Shown here piece by piece: positions 1 to 6,817 of a stretch of DNA of 10,784 nt. The number at the start of each line of letters is the position of its first letter. Within the stretch, counting starts at the first letter, position 1. The notes under the pieces are model-generated. The model ran no database searches. It had not been told where the DNA came from and was given only the letters and a program-made list of their open reading frames with translations. The translations under genes were made by a program, and so were the position numbers. The stretch comes from Gemmatimonadota bacterium (GTDB taxonomy: Bacteria > Gemmatimonadota > Gemmatimonadetes > Palauibacterales > Palauibacteraceae), in assembly GCA_016649455.1 (NCBI GenBank), contig JAENXO010000047.1, forward strand, positions 1-10,784, written 5' to 3'.

Positions 1-58
1 GGTGGGGAGACTGGCGAACCTGATTCGCGGCAATCGCTCTCAATCCGGACAGAATACG

Positions 59-499
59 ATGAGTTCCTCCGAACGCGGCTTCGAATCGCTGCTGATCACC
101 GGACTCCTGGTGCTGCTCGGTCTGATGCTGAGCCTGTTCGCCGTCCTCTATGCGATCCCTGCCGAGCACCTGACACTTCCGGACAGACAGAGCGCGCTCC
201 GTATGGGGAGTATCGACGACATTTCCGTGGGCGGGAGCCGGGTGAACAACTGGGGAGACGAGATCGTGCTTCTGGTGCGGATCTCAGTCGACGAGTTCTA
301 TGCCATACAGGGAACGTCTACCCTCGACGGTTGCATCCTCGATTGGGACCAGCAGGCTTTTCGGGTCGTCTCGCCCTGCGGCCATCAGATGTATGATTTG
401 CGAGGACGTGCAGTCGAAGGACTGACGACCCGCCCGCTCCGGCGCTACGACGTAAGCGTCCAACGCGGACTCGTTTTCGTGACCCGCGAGCAGGGGTGA
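59..499 (+). CDS. Rieske-fold membrane subunit lacking the [2Fe-2S] cluster ligands
   Basis: A 146-residue protein (counted from the ATG at 59) with a short N-terminus, one membrane span (about residues 11-33) and a C-terminal Rieske fold. The fold is recognised from the order of its landmarks: the first cluster loop, a WD turn, the second loop with an SPC core, YDLRG, and the family-typical PLRRYDV (126-132) before the last strand. In a true Rieske protein the loops read CTHxGC and CPCHGS. Here they read STLDGC (87-92) and SPCGHQ (105-110). The four cluster ligands are therefore Ser, Leu, Ser and Gly, while the disulfide cysteines C92 and C107 remain. There is no twin-arginine motif, unlike most Rieske proteins exported folded by Tat. 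It is probably a structural subunit of the cytochrome b that follows. The frame stays open to a GTG at position 2, so the start is uncertain and the gene may extend beyond the window. The SD before ATG 59 is weak (GGACA). Confidence 0.8.
   Translation: MSSSERGFESLLITGLLVLLGLMLSLFAVLYAIPAEHLTLPDRQSALRMGSIDDISVGGSRVNNWGDEIVLLVRISVDEFYAIQGTSTLDGCILDWDQQAFRVVSPCGHQMYDLRGRAVEGLTTRPLRRYDVSVQRGLVFVTREQG
492..499 (+). promoter_or_regulatory. Shine-Dalgarno site of the cytochrome b gene
   Basis: AGGGGTGA lies 5 nt before the ATG at 505 and overlaps the stop codon of the Rieske-fold gene. It favours ATG 505 over the in-frame GTG at 496, which has no comparable site upstream. Translation of the two subunits is probably coupled. 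Confidence 0.55.
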
Positions 500-504
500 A
501 GACG

Positions 505-1758
505 ATGAGAGAACGGACCACTGAGTGGCTCAGGCAATTTCGCGACGACATCAGGCAGAGTGCGGATCCCGCTCTGCTGGGCGTGCTCCGCGTGTTCGGC
601 CTTCTGTACGGGAAGATCGACCGGGACGTCCCGATCGACCAGTCCCTGCGTAAATCCTGGAACCGGCGTCTTCCCGCGAATGTCAACTGGAAGCACGCCT
701 TCGGAGGCATCGCCTATTTCCTGTTCATGATCCTCGTCGTGACCGGTGTTCTCCTGACGTTCTACTACCGGCCGTCGGTAGACGAGGCGTATCCGAGCAT
801 TCAGTTCATCGTGTCGGAGGCTCCATTCGGCTGGCTCCTGCGGGACATGCACGTGTGGGCTGCGAGTCTGATCGTCGTGGCGCTGCTGGCCCACATGGCG
901 CGGATCCTGTTCGCGGGCGCGTACAAGCCCCCGCGCGAGACGAGCTGGTTCGTGGGGATCGCTCTGTTCGCCGTGGTCATCATATTCGGTGTGACAGGAT
1001 ACCTGCTCCCGTGGGACCAGTGGGCATACTGGGCGACCGCCGAGTTCACCTCTGGGGTCGAGCGGATCCCGCTGATCGGCGGGATGATCGCAATGTTCAT
1101 GCGCGGAGACCGGCTAGTATCCAGCGCTACTCTGAGTCGGTTCTTCGCTCTTCACGTCATCGTGCTTCCATGGCTGGCGTTCGGACTCATTTCCCTGCAC
1201 TTCGTGATCATCCGCAGCCACGGGATCGCGGGCTCCGAGCACGCGCCGGAGGGTGAGGGAACTCTGTTCTATCCGAACCACCTCATGCGCCTCATCGTCG
1301 TCTCGGTGTTCCTCATTGCCGTGGTGGGTACCCTCGCGGCCCTGTTCCCGCGGCCCGTGGGCGATCCGGCGACGCCGTTTTACCCACCGGACGATCTGGT
1401 CTCGACCTGGGTTCTGGTGGACGTAACGATCGCGCTGCTGCGGTTCGTGGGACCGGTCGGTGTGTTCGTGGCACTGCTCCTCGTCGCAGCGCTCGCCCTC
1501 CTTCCGTTGTTCGACCGCAAACCGGAGACCGATCTTCGCAAGAGACCGGTCGTCGCGATCCTGGGAATCATCCTGTTCGGAGGATTCATCCTCGCATGGG
1601 CGATAGGTCACCAGGTTACGGTTCCCATCGGCTCCGACACGATTCCCCAGGAGCTGCTTGAGGAACGGGCGCTTCCGCCGGAGCCGGCACCGGACCTCGG
1701 TGGCGAGACCGGGGCGATCCAATCGGGCGGAGAGGCAACGGAAGAGGTGGTCGAATGA
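505..1758 (+). CDS. Cytochrome b, full-length b/b6 type, without the PEWY motif
   Basis: A 417-residue membrane protein covering both the heme-binding N-terminal half and the subunit-IV-like C-terminal half of cytochrome b, with seven or eight predicted spans. Heme histidines are visible as H116/H130 in span B (RDMHVW...LLAHM) and H217/H232 in span D. The second pair has 14 residues between them, as in cytochrome b6, rather than 13 as in mitochondrial cytochrome b. GYLLPWDQWAYW in span C is the expected quinol-site region. In the C-terminal half the PEWY motif, whose glutamate takes quinol protons in bc1 complexes, is replaced by STWV (300-303). A proline/glutamate-rich tail of about 40 residues follows the last span. 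The gene begins 5 nt after the Rieske-fold stop and shares ATGA with the next gene. It should be the quinone-reactive core of the complex, but the missing glutamate argues against a normal bifurcating Qo site. Confidence 0.93.
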   Translation: MRERTTEWLRQFRDDIRQSADPALLGVLRVFGLLYGKIDRDVPIDQSLRKSWNRRLPANVNWKHAFGGIAYFLFMILVVTGVLLTFYYRPSVDEAYPSIQFIVSEAPFGWLLRDMHVWAASLIVVALLAHMARILFAGAYKPPRETSWFVGIALFAVVIIFGVTGYLLPWDQWAYWATAEFTSGVERIPLIGGMIAMFMRGDRLVSSATLSRFFALHVIVLPWLAFGLISLHFVIIRSHGIAGSEHAPEGEGTLFYPNHLMRLIVVSVFLIAVVGTLAALFPRPVGDPATPFYPPDDLVSTWVLVDVTIALLRFVGPVGVFVALLLVAALALLPLFDRKPETDLRKRPVVAILGIILFGGFILAWAIGHQVTVPIGSDTIPQELLEERALPPEPAPDLGGETGAIQSGGEATEEVVE

Positions 1759-2987
1759 CGAGTGCACGCCCCCTCACCGTCCTGATCGCCGCAGCGCTGG
1801 TGGCGATCGCGCAGCCGGCCCGCGGGCAGGGAACACGGCCGGTGCTCACGACCCGGGCCGACGGGACCGCGTACGGGTGCCTGGTCTGCCACGCCGACAA
1901 GCGCCGTGCTTTCGTCCAGGGTGTGCATTCTGAATGGGGAATCCGCTGCCACGATTGCCACGGAGGGGATCCGGTTGCGCTCGAGGTCGGGCCGGCGCAC
2001 GCGGGCGAATTCGTCGGCGCTCCCGACAAGCTCCAGACGGTCGAAATCTGCTCGAGCTGCCATGCGGATCCCGACCAGATGCGGCAGTACGGACTGCCCG
2101 CCGACCAGTTCGCGGAGTTGAAGACGAGTCGGCACGGTCAACTGTTGGAGGCGGGCAACCGGGATGCGCCGACATGCTCGGACTGCCACGACCCGCATAC
2201 GACGCTGCCATCGAGCGACGCCCGAAGCGCGACGTTTCCGACGAACATCCCCCGAACGTGCGGTCGATGCCATTCCGACACGGAGATGATGGAGCCGTAC
2301 GGCCTGGTAATCGACCAGCTCGAGGAGTTCCGCCAGAGCGCTCACGGCAGAGCCATTTTCGAAGACGGCAACTTCGCTGCGCCCAGCTGCATCGGCTGTC
2401 ACGGGTCGCACGCGGCACTCCCCCCGGACGTCGGGGAAATCGTAAATGTGTGCGGCAGGTGTCACATCGACGTGAGGCGGGCGCTGGCCAGCGGACCACA
2501 CGGCGGAACCACGGAATCGGGGAATGTCCTCCTCGGGTGCACGGCCTGTCACACGAACCACGGCACGGAGAGCATTGACTCGGAGTCGATAGCGGAGACG
2601 TGCGCGCGCTGCCACGAGGAAGATGACGCAGCGGTGCGGCTCGGAGAGCAGATCGAGGAGGGAGTGGTCCGGGCTGAGCGGGAAATGGAGTCAGCCAGGG
2701 AGGCGATTTCCGAACTCGGCATTACCGGGCGCCGGACGTCGGACGCTCGTTTTCGGTACAGGCATGCGCTGACGGAATTCCGGCAGATCGCCGAGGTTCA
2801 GCACGGCTTCGATGTCGAGCAGTTGACAGACCTGGAGCTGAAGATCTCTTCGATCACGAAAGGCATCGAGGCGGCGGCCGAAGTCGCGGTAGAGGAACGC
2901 TGGGAGCATCGGCTGCTGCTCATACCATTGTGGTTCTTCGCGCTGTCCATAGCCGCTCTCGCGTATTTCCGTCTCCGAAAAGCATAG
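1755..2987 (+). CDS. Nine-heme c-type cytochrome, membrane-anchored at its C-terminus
   Basis: A 410-residue protein with a Sec signal peptide (hydrophobic residues 7-19, cleavage near 24-25) and nine CxxCH sites at residues 42, 65, 99, 141, 169, 212, 233, 262 and 283. Residues 112-174 and 182-238 form two tandem di-heme modules with the same layout: YGL, DQ, a glutamate/phenylalanine-rich helix, HG, GN, APxCxxCHxxH, ALP or TLP, then CGRCH. A shorter third copy spans about 247-287. Their HG and xxH histidines are likely distal heme ligands. Residues 290-385 are heme-free, charged and probably helical. A span at 386-405 ends in RLRKA, which gives a periplasmic domain with a cytoplasmic tail. 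The start overlaps the cytochrome b stop by 4 nt, with GAGGTGG as SD, so coupling is likely. It probably takes electrons from cytochrome b in place of cytochrome c1. I cannot assign a named family. Confidence 0.9.
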   Translation: MTSARPLTVLIAAALVAIAQPARGQGTRPVLTTRADGTAYGCLVCHADKRRAFVQGVHSEWGIRCHDCHGGDPVALEVGPAHAGEFVGAPDKLQTVEICSSCHADPDQMRQYGLPADQFAELKTSRHGQLLEAGNRDAPTCSDCHDPHTTLPSSDARSATFPTNIPRTCGRCHSDTEMMEPYGLVIDQLEEFRQSAHGRAIFEDGNFAAPSCIGCHGSHAALPPDVGEIVNVCGRCHIDVRRALASGPHGGTTESGNVLLGCTACHTNHGTESIDSESIAETCARCHEEDDAAVRLGEQIEEGVVRAEREMESAREAISELGITGRRTSDARFRYRHALTEFRQIAEVQHGFDVEQLTDLELKISSITKGIEAAAEVAVEERWEHRLLLIPLWFFALSIAALAYFRLRKA

Positions 2988-3006
2988 CGAGGAAGGCCGC
3001 GCGAAG

Positions 3007-5013
3007 ATGTCGATCCGTTCGAAACTCCTCCCGGAGGGTCAGAAGACGATCCGAGCCGTGATCCTGATCGGAATCCTGGGTGTCATACTTCTCAGCCTGA
3101 CCGCGGTCGGGTTCATCGAGTACAGCGCGCAGCCGGTGTTCTGCACCAACTGCCACAACATGGCGCCATACTACGACTCGTGGGCGACATCCTCGCACAA
3201 CGACGTTCCGTGCATTCGCTGCCATTACGCTCCGGGCATCAAGGCCGAGGCAATGGGCAAGCTCCAGGCGGCGAACCAGGTGGTGAAGTACGTGACGGGA
3301 GCGTATGGGACGAAGCCCTGGGCCGAGATCGAGGATGCCGCATGCCTGCGGTCCGGGTGCCACTCCGAGCGGAAGCTGGAGGGCGTTGTCGACTTCGGGG
3401 ATATTCACTTCGACCATACCAGCCACCTCGGTGAACTGCGTCGCGGCAAGGAACTTCGCTGCACGAGTTGCCATTCCCAGATCGTGCAGGGAGACCACCT
3501 CGCGGTTACGAGTTCGACCTGCTTCCTTTGCCATTTCAAAGACCGTCCTGAAGGCCAGCCCATCGCGGGGTGCACGGGCTGTCACGTCGAGCCGCCGCGC
3601 GTCCTCACGTCTGCCGGTATCGTGGTCGACCATCCCCAGTATGTGCGGGACATGGTGTCGTGCGTCTCCTGTCATGCGCGAGTGACGTCGGGAGACGGTG
3701 CCGCGGCTCGGTCCCGATGCTACGGATGCCACAATGAACCGGAGCGTGTGGGCGAGTACGAGAATACAACCCTGGTGCACCGGGTTCACCTCGCCGAGCA
3801 CAACATCGAGTGCGAACTGTGTCACCTCCCGATTGCGCACCGACAGGTGGAATTGCGGGAGACGTTCGAACTCGACTGCGTCTCCTGCCACCAGGGTACG
3901 CACGAAGCGCAGCGGCAGCTGTACAGCGGGATCGGAGGACACGGAGCAGAAGACACGCCGAGCGCCATGTATCTCGCGCGAGTGTCATGCGGAAGCTGCC
4001 ACGGTCTGGCGAGGGAAGTCGAAGGACATGAGCAGGTCCAGGTGGCCGGCGAAGCGACGTGCATGTCGTGCCACGGGATTCAGTACGCCAACATCCTGCC
4101 CTCGTGGCAGGACGAGATGAACGAGCGACTCGCTCAAGTCGAGCGAGTCGTCCACCAGGCTGAGCGTGCACCCGGTAGCGGATCGACCGAGCTTCGGGCG
4201 ACATCGGACAGCCTGTTGAGGCTGGCGAGAGAAAACCTCGAACTGGTTCGAGTCGGCCGGGGAGCCCACAACATCGTATTTGCCGACGAACTCCTGAGGG
4301 CGTCGCTCGATTTCGTAGACCAGGCCAGTGCAGTTGGTGGTATCGAGTTCGACGTACCGGCGGTGGACATCGGGCCGGCGGTAGGAGAGGACGTCTGCCT
4401 GCGGTGCCACCTCGGGATCGAGAGCCAGGGGACCGAGTGGTTGGGGGGACCGTTCGCTCACGGCCCACACGTCGAGTCTGCGGCTCTGCCTTGCTCCACC
4501 TGCCACACGCCGCTCGACGACCACGGTGGAATTCGTTTCGATGGTCGGGAAGGATGTGCGGACTGTCACCACGGCCTCGGCGCCGCCGTGCCGTGCACGA
4601 GATGTCACGAATCAGGAACGGGAATTCCGTCGGGAGTGATCGATCGGCCGGAGGGATCCTTCCTCCACACTCCCCACCTCGGCGCCGGGCTTTCCTGCTC
4701 GACCTGCCATTCCGGAGCCACGAACAGCGCCGCCGGCGTCCAGTGCATGGCCTGTCACGAGTCTCATCACCGGCCCGAATCTGCATGCCGATCGTGCCAC
4801 CGGACTGACGTCAAGACGATTCATCCGGCGGAGGCCCACGGGAACTGCAGTGCGTGCCATGGGGACGCGGTATCCTGGCTGTCGGTGTGGACCCGCGAGG
4901 CCTGCCAGGTGTGCCACCGGGATCGTGAGCAGCACTACGTCGACAACGTGTGCACGAGTTGCCACACGATGCCTCAGCCTCCCGGGGGTACGGCGGACGT
5001 GACAGGCAATTGA
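3007..5013 (+). CDS. 22-heme c-type cytochrome with NapC/NrfH-like N-terminal anchor
   Basis: A 668-residue protein anchored by one span (about 14-36), with 21 CxxCH sites and one CX4CH site (C113 to H119). Sites begin at residues 46, 69, 113, 152, 172, 189, 219, 238, 269, 291, 328 and 352, then, after a gap, at 464, 496, 517, 530, 564, 580, 594, 614, 633 and 649. The first, CTNCHNM just after the span, has the CxxCHxM form of NapC/NrfH quinol-oxidising cytochromes, where that Met can serve at the heme next to quinol. Residues 365-445 lack heme sites and look helical, with a GAHN...LL pattern like that seen after heme domains in several multiheme families. The protein thus splits into 12-heme and 10-heme lobes. 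GAGGAAGG lies 10 nt before the ATG, and the gap to the previous gene is 19 nt. It is probably a periplasmic electron conduit for the complex. The acceptor is unknown. Confidence 0.92.
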   Translation: MSIRSKLLPEGQKTIRAVILIGILGVILLSLTAVGFIEYSAQPVFCTNCHNMAPYYDSWATSSHNDVPCIRCHYAPGIKAEAMGKLQAANQVVKYVTGAYGTKPWAEIEDAACLRSGCHSERKLEGVVDFGDIHFDHTSHLGELRRGKELRCTSCHSQIVQGDHLAVTSSTCFLCHFKDRPEGQPIAGCTGCHVEPPRVLTSAGIVVDHPQYVRDMVSCVSCHARVTSGDGAAARSRCYGCHNEPERVGEYENTTLVHRVHLAEHNIECELCHLPIAHRQVELRETFELDCVSCHQGTHEAQRQLYSGIGGHGAEDTPSAMYLARVSCGSCHGLAREVEGHEQVQVAGEATCMSCHGIQYANILPSWQDEMNERLAQVERVVHQAERAPGSGSTELRATSDSLLRLARENLELVRVGRGAHNIVFADELLRASLDFVDQASAVGGIEFDVPAVDIGPAVGEDVCLRCHLGIESQGTEWLGGPFAHGPHVESAALPCSTCHTPLDDHGGIRFDGREGCADCHHGLGAAVPCTRCHESGTGIPSGVIDRPEGSFLHTPHLGAGLSCSTCHSGATNSAAGVQCMACHESHHRPESACRSCHRTDVKTIHPAEAHGNCSACHGDAVSWLSVWTREACQVCHRDREQHYVDNVCTSCHTMPQPPGGTADVTGN

Positions 5014-5032
5014 ACGGCGACGTTTCGCTGAT

Positions 5033-5215
5033 ATGAACGACCGTACGCTACTGATCATTCTCCTCACCCTCGCGGCGCTCGCATTCGTAGTGGGGATCTG
5101 GGTGGGTCTCGGATACCCGGGCCTAGTCGGGAAGTACGAGAAGACGGGAAGGGTGCCGCGCGTCAGCCCGTTCGAAATGCTGATGGACTGGGTCGTCCGG
5201 CGGTTCGATCGCTGA
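5033..5215 (+). CDS. Small single-span membrane protein of the cytochrome cluster
   Basis: A 60-residue protein with one hydrophobic span (about residues 5-28), followed by a basic juxtamembrane stretch and an amphipathic tail ending in DWVVRRFDR. I do not recognise a family. It begins 19 nt after the 22-heme cytochrome, and its TGA shares a base with the ATG of the next gene (TGATG), so it is very probably translated as part of the operon. Size and topology resemble the small accessory subunits that stabilise respiratory complexes, which is the role I infer. No clear Shine-Dalgarno sequence precedes the ATG. Confidence 0.7.
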   Translation: MNDRTLLIILLTLAALAFVVGIWVGLGYPGLVGKYEKTGRVPRVSPFEMLMDWVVRRFDR

Positions 5216-6144
5216 TGCCATCTCCCGGACCGGGCGTGGTCGGCAGGCTCGACCGGGTCCGAAGAGTCCTGTGGCTCGTCCTCGCCGCGAATCTCCTCGT
5301 CGTCGCCGTCAAGCTGTTCGTCGGCCTGCGCGCCGGTTCCCTGGCCGTGCTGGGTGACGCGGCTCACTCGGGCGTGGACGCGCTGAACAACGTGGTCGGT
5401 CTGCTCGCGGTGAACGTGGCTGCGGAGCCGCCCGACGAAGAGCATCCGTACGGACACGGAAAATACGAGACGCTGGCGGCTCTCGCGGTCGTCAGCTTCC
5501 TGTCGATCGCGGGGTTCGAGCTCGTTGCGGGGGCCGTCGGTCGCCTGCTCGGATCCGCGAGCCCGCCCCAGGTCGATTCGCTGACCTTCGTCCTGCTCGG
5601 CGGGACGATGCTCGTGAACACCCTCGTCGCCACCGCCGAAGCCCGGGCGGCCAGCCGGCTCCGTTCACCGGTCCTGTCGGCAGATGCCCGGCACACTGCA
5701 GCCGACGTGTTGGTCACGATCAGCGTGATCGGCGGTCTCGGGCTCGTGGTCCTGGGCTGGGACGACGCGGATGCCTGGCTGGCAATCGTCGTCGCCGCGC
5801 TGATCGCGAAGAGCGGTTATGAAATCCTGCGCGGGACTATCCCCGTTCTCGTGGATTCGCGCGCCATCGAAGCATCCCGAATCCGGAACTTCATCGGTCC
5901 GGTTCCAGGCGTGCTGAAGGTGACCGATGTAAAGTCGCGCGGGAGCCTTGACGCCGAGGCGTTCACGGAGCTCACGGTAATCGTCGAAGGCGGGATCACG
6001 GTCGAGCGGGGTCATGAGATCGCGGATGCCGTAGAGCGAAAGCTGCTGGATGAAGGTTTCACTGGAGTGGTGGTGCATGTCGAACCGCCGGCAGGCGGGA
6101 TCGATCCAGAGGAATTCAGTCAGACGGGTCCGGCTCCGAGGTGA
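5215..6144 (+). CDS. Cation diffusion facilitator (CDF) family metal efflux transporter
   Basis: A 309-residue transporter of the usual CDF length. It has an N-terminal domain of about six spans (roughly 17-210) and a cytoplasmic ferredoxin-like domain (about 215-300). The metal-site residues are H51 and D55 in span 2 (GDAAHSGVD) and H160 and D164 in span 5 (DARHTAAD), an HD-HD set typical of zinc-transporting members such as ZitB. HPYGHGKYE (77-85), in the loop after span 2, is the family signature. CDF proteins usually export divalent metal from the cytoplasm in exchange for protons. The start codon overlaps the preceding stop by one base, so it is co-translated with the cytochrome cluster, although no functional link is obvious. 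The last 29 bp overlap the end of the opposing gene. The substrate (Zn, or Fe/Mn) is an inference. Confidence 0.93.
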   Translation: MPSPGPGVVGRLDRVRRVLWLVLAANLLVVAVKLFVGLRAGSLAVLGDAAHSGVDALNNVVGLLAVNVAAEPPDEEHPYGHGKYETLAALAVVSFLSIAGFELVAGAVGRLLGSASPPQVDSLTFVLLGGTMLVNTLVATAEARAASRLRSPVLSADARHTAADVLVTISVIGGLGLVVLGWDDADAWLAIVVAALIAKSGYEILRGTIPVLVDSRAIEASRIRNFIGPVPGVLKVTDVKSRGSLDAEAFTELTVIVEGGITVERGHEIADAVERKLLDEGFTGVVVHVEPPAGGIDPEEFSQTGPAPR

Positions 6145-6763
6145 TCCACCGGCAGCGATCGTCGCCCTGCCCGACGCACAGTACGTGGCTCAGGCGCGCC
6201 GCGTCGCTCCCGACCCGAGCGGCACATACCTCAAGGGCCGCCGTCATCAACGCGCACCCGGCTCCTTCTGCCGTGGTGGTCGCCAGCGGCGGTGCCAGAA
6301 CGTCGATCCCGTCGGTCCCGACTTCCATCACCATATGGATCGCCGCCCCCGGTTCGAGAGCACGGGCCACATTTGTCATCGCCCGGATCAACTTCCTGCG
6401 GCGCAGCCCGGCCGGCGTGAACCGACCCTTGAAGCGGTCGAACCGGCTCGGCTCCGAGAACCGTGCTTCCGCCAGGTTCCTGCCGGCGGAAGCGAACACG
6501 GCGACGGCGTCCGGCCGTCGGTCGATCAGCTGAAGCAGATTGCCGTACTCGTCAGGAGAGATCACACCCCGGCGGTCCCTGATCTCGGCATATCGCCGCA
6601 TCTGGGCATCGACCACGTCGTTCAGGCCCAGACGCCTGGGCAGGCTGATCCGAAATGACTCGTCCTCGATGACTTCGTCCGGGGTGTCCGTGGCCCGGAG
6701 CGAATTCAACAGCGCGATCGCGATCGCGGGGTTGACCTTGTTGGTTCCTCTGGTGGGTTTCAT
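6116..6763 (-). CDS. V4R-domain-like (4-vinyl reductase/small-molecule-binding) protein
   Basis: A 215-residue soluble protein from the ATG at 6763. The C-terminal part (about 130-206) resembles the V4R domain found in BchJ and in several ligand-sensing regulators. It has a mid-domain glycine/cysteine helix (EGAGCALMTAALEVCAARVG), followed by the cysteine/glycine-aspartate ending LCVGQGDDRCRW (195-206), which matches the V4R pattern ExxCxAxGDxxCxF. In V4R proteins these cysteines often bind metal. The N-terminal 120 residues are charged, mostly helical and unfamiliar to me. The frame continues upstream to 6949, but that extension is low in hydrophobics, runs inside the divergent membrane-protein gene and lacks a ribosome site, so I reject it. 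The SD before ATG 6763 is weak. Ligand and role are unknown, and the family call rests on pattern memory. Confidence 0.6.
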   Translation of the reverse strand: MKPTRGTNKVNPAIAIALLNSLRATDTPDEVIEDESFRISLPRRLGLNDVVDAQMRRYAEIRDRRGVISPDEYGNLLQLIDRRPDAVAVFASAGRNLAEARFSEPSRFDRFKGRFTPAGLRRRKLIRAMTNVARALEPGAAIHMVMEVGTDGIDVLAPPLATTTAEGAGCALMTAALEVCAARVGSDAARLSHVLCVGQGDDRCRWITSEPDPSD

Positions 6764-6817
6764 ACGCGAGCGACAGGCTAGCGACCCGTTCCGGGGTCGG
6801 CAACCGGGAAGCCGGAG
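6764..6817. promoter_or_regulatory. Short divergent intergenic region between V4R-like and DUF92 genes
   Basis: Only 54 bp separate the two start codons, so promoters for both directions should lie here or extend into the coding ends. A 6-bp hairpin (CGACCC at 6782-6787 with GGGTCG at 6794-6799, 6-nt loop) sits in the middle. I see no convincing -35/-10 boxes, as is common in GC-rich genomes. A shared operator is possible but not shown. Confidence 0.35.

Noticed and set aside
2..58. Extension of the Rieske-fold gene to a GTG at position 2
   Set aside because: The frame is open to the window edge, but the added 19 residues (polar, basic) are not typical of Rieske N-termini. A different frame ends with a stop at 21-23 that could close an upstream gene. 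The true start cannot be settled without upstream sequence.
317..385. A shifted but functional [2Fe-2S] site in the Rieske-fold protein
   Set aside because: Only C92, C107 and H109 are available in the two loops, too few for the two-Cys/two-His ligation, and both cysteines fall at the disulfide positions.
496..504. GTG at 496 as the cytochrome b start
   Set aside because: It has no Shine-Dalgarno site at suitable spacing, whereas the ATG at 505 is preceded by AGGGGTGA at 5 nt.
1608..3942. Long minus-strand open frames (1608-2615, 2920-3942) opposite the cytochrome genes
   Set aside because: They mirror the coding strand of genes with unmistakable CxxCH motifs and show no motifs of their own.
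3605..4786. Minus-strand frame of 393 codons opposite the 22-heme gene
   Set aside because: Arg/Pro/Ser-rich composition typical of antisense translation of GC-rich DNA, with no domain.
6050..6658. Plus-strand frames opposite the V4R-like gene
   Set aside because: They conflict with the CDF and V4R-like genes and have biased, unstructured composition.
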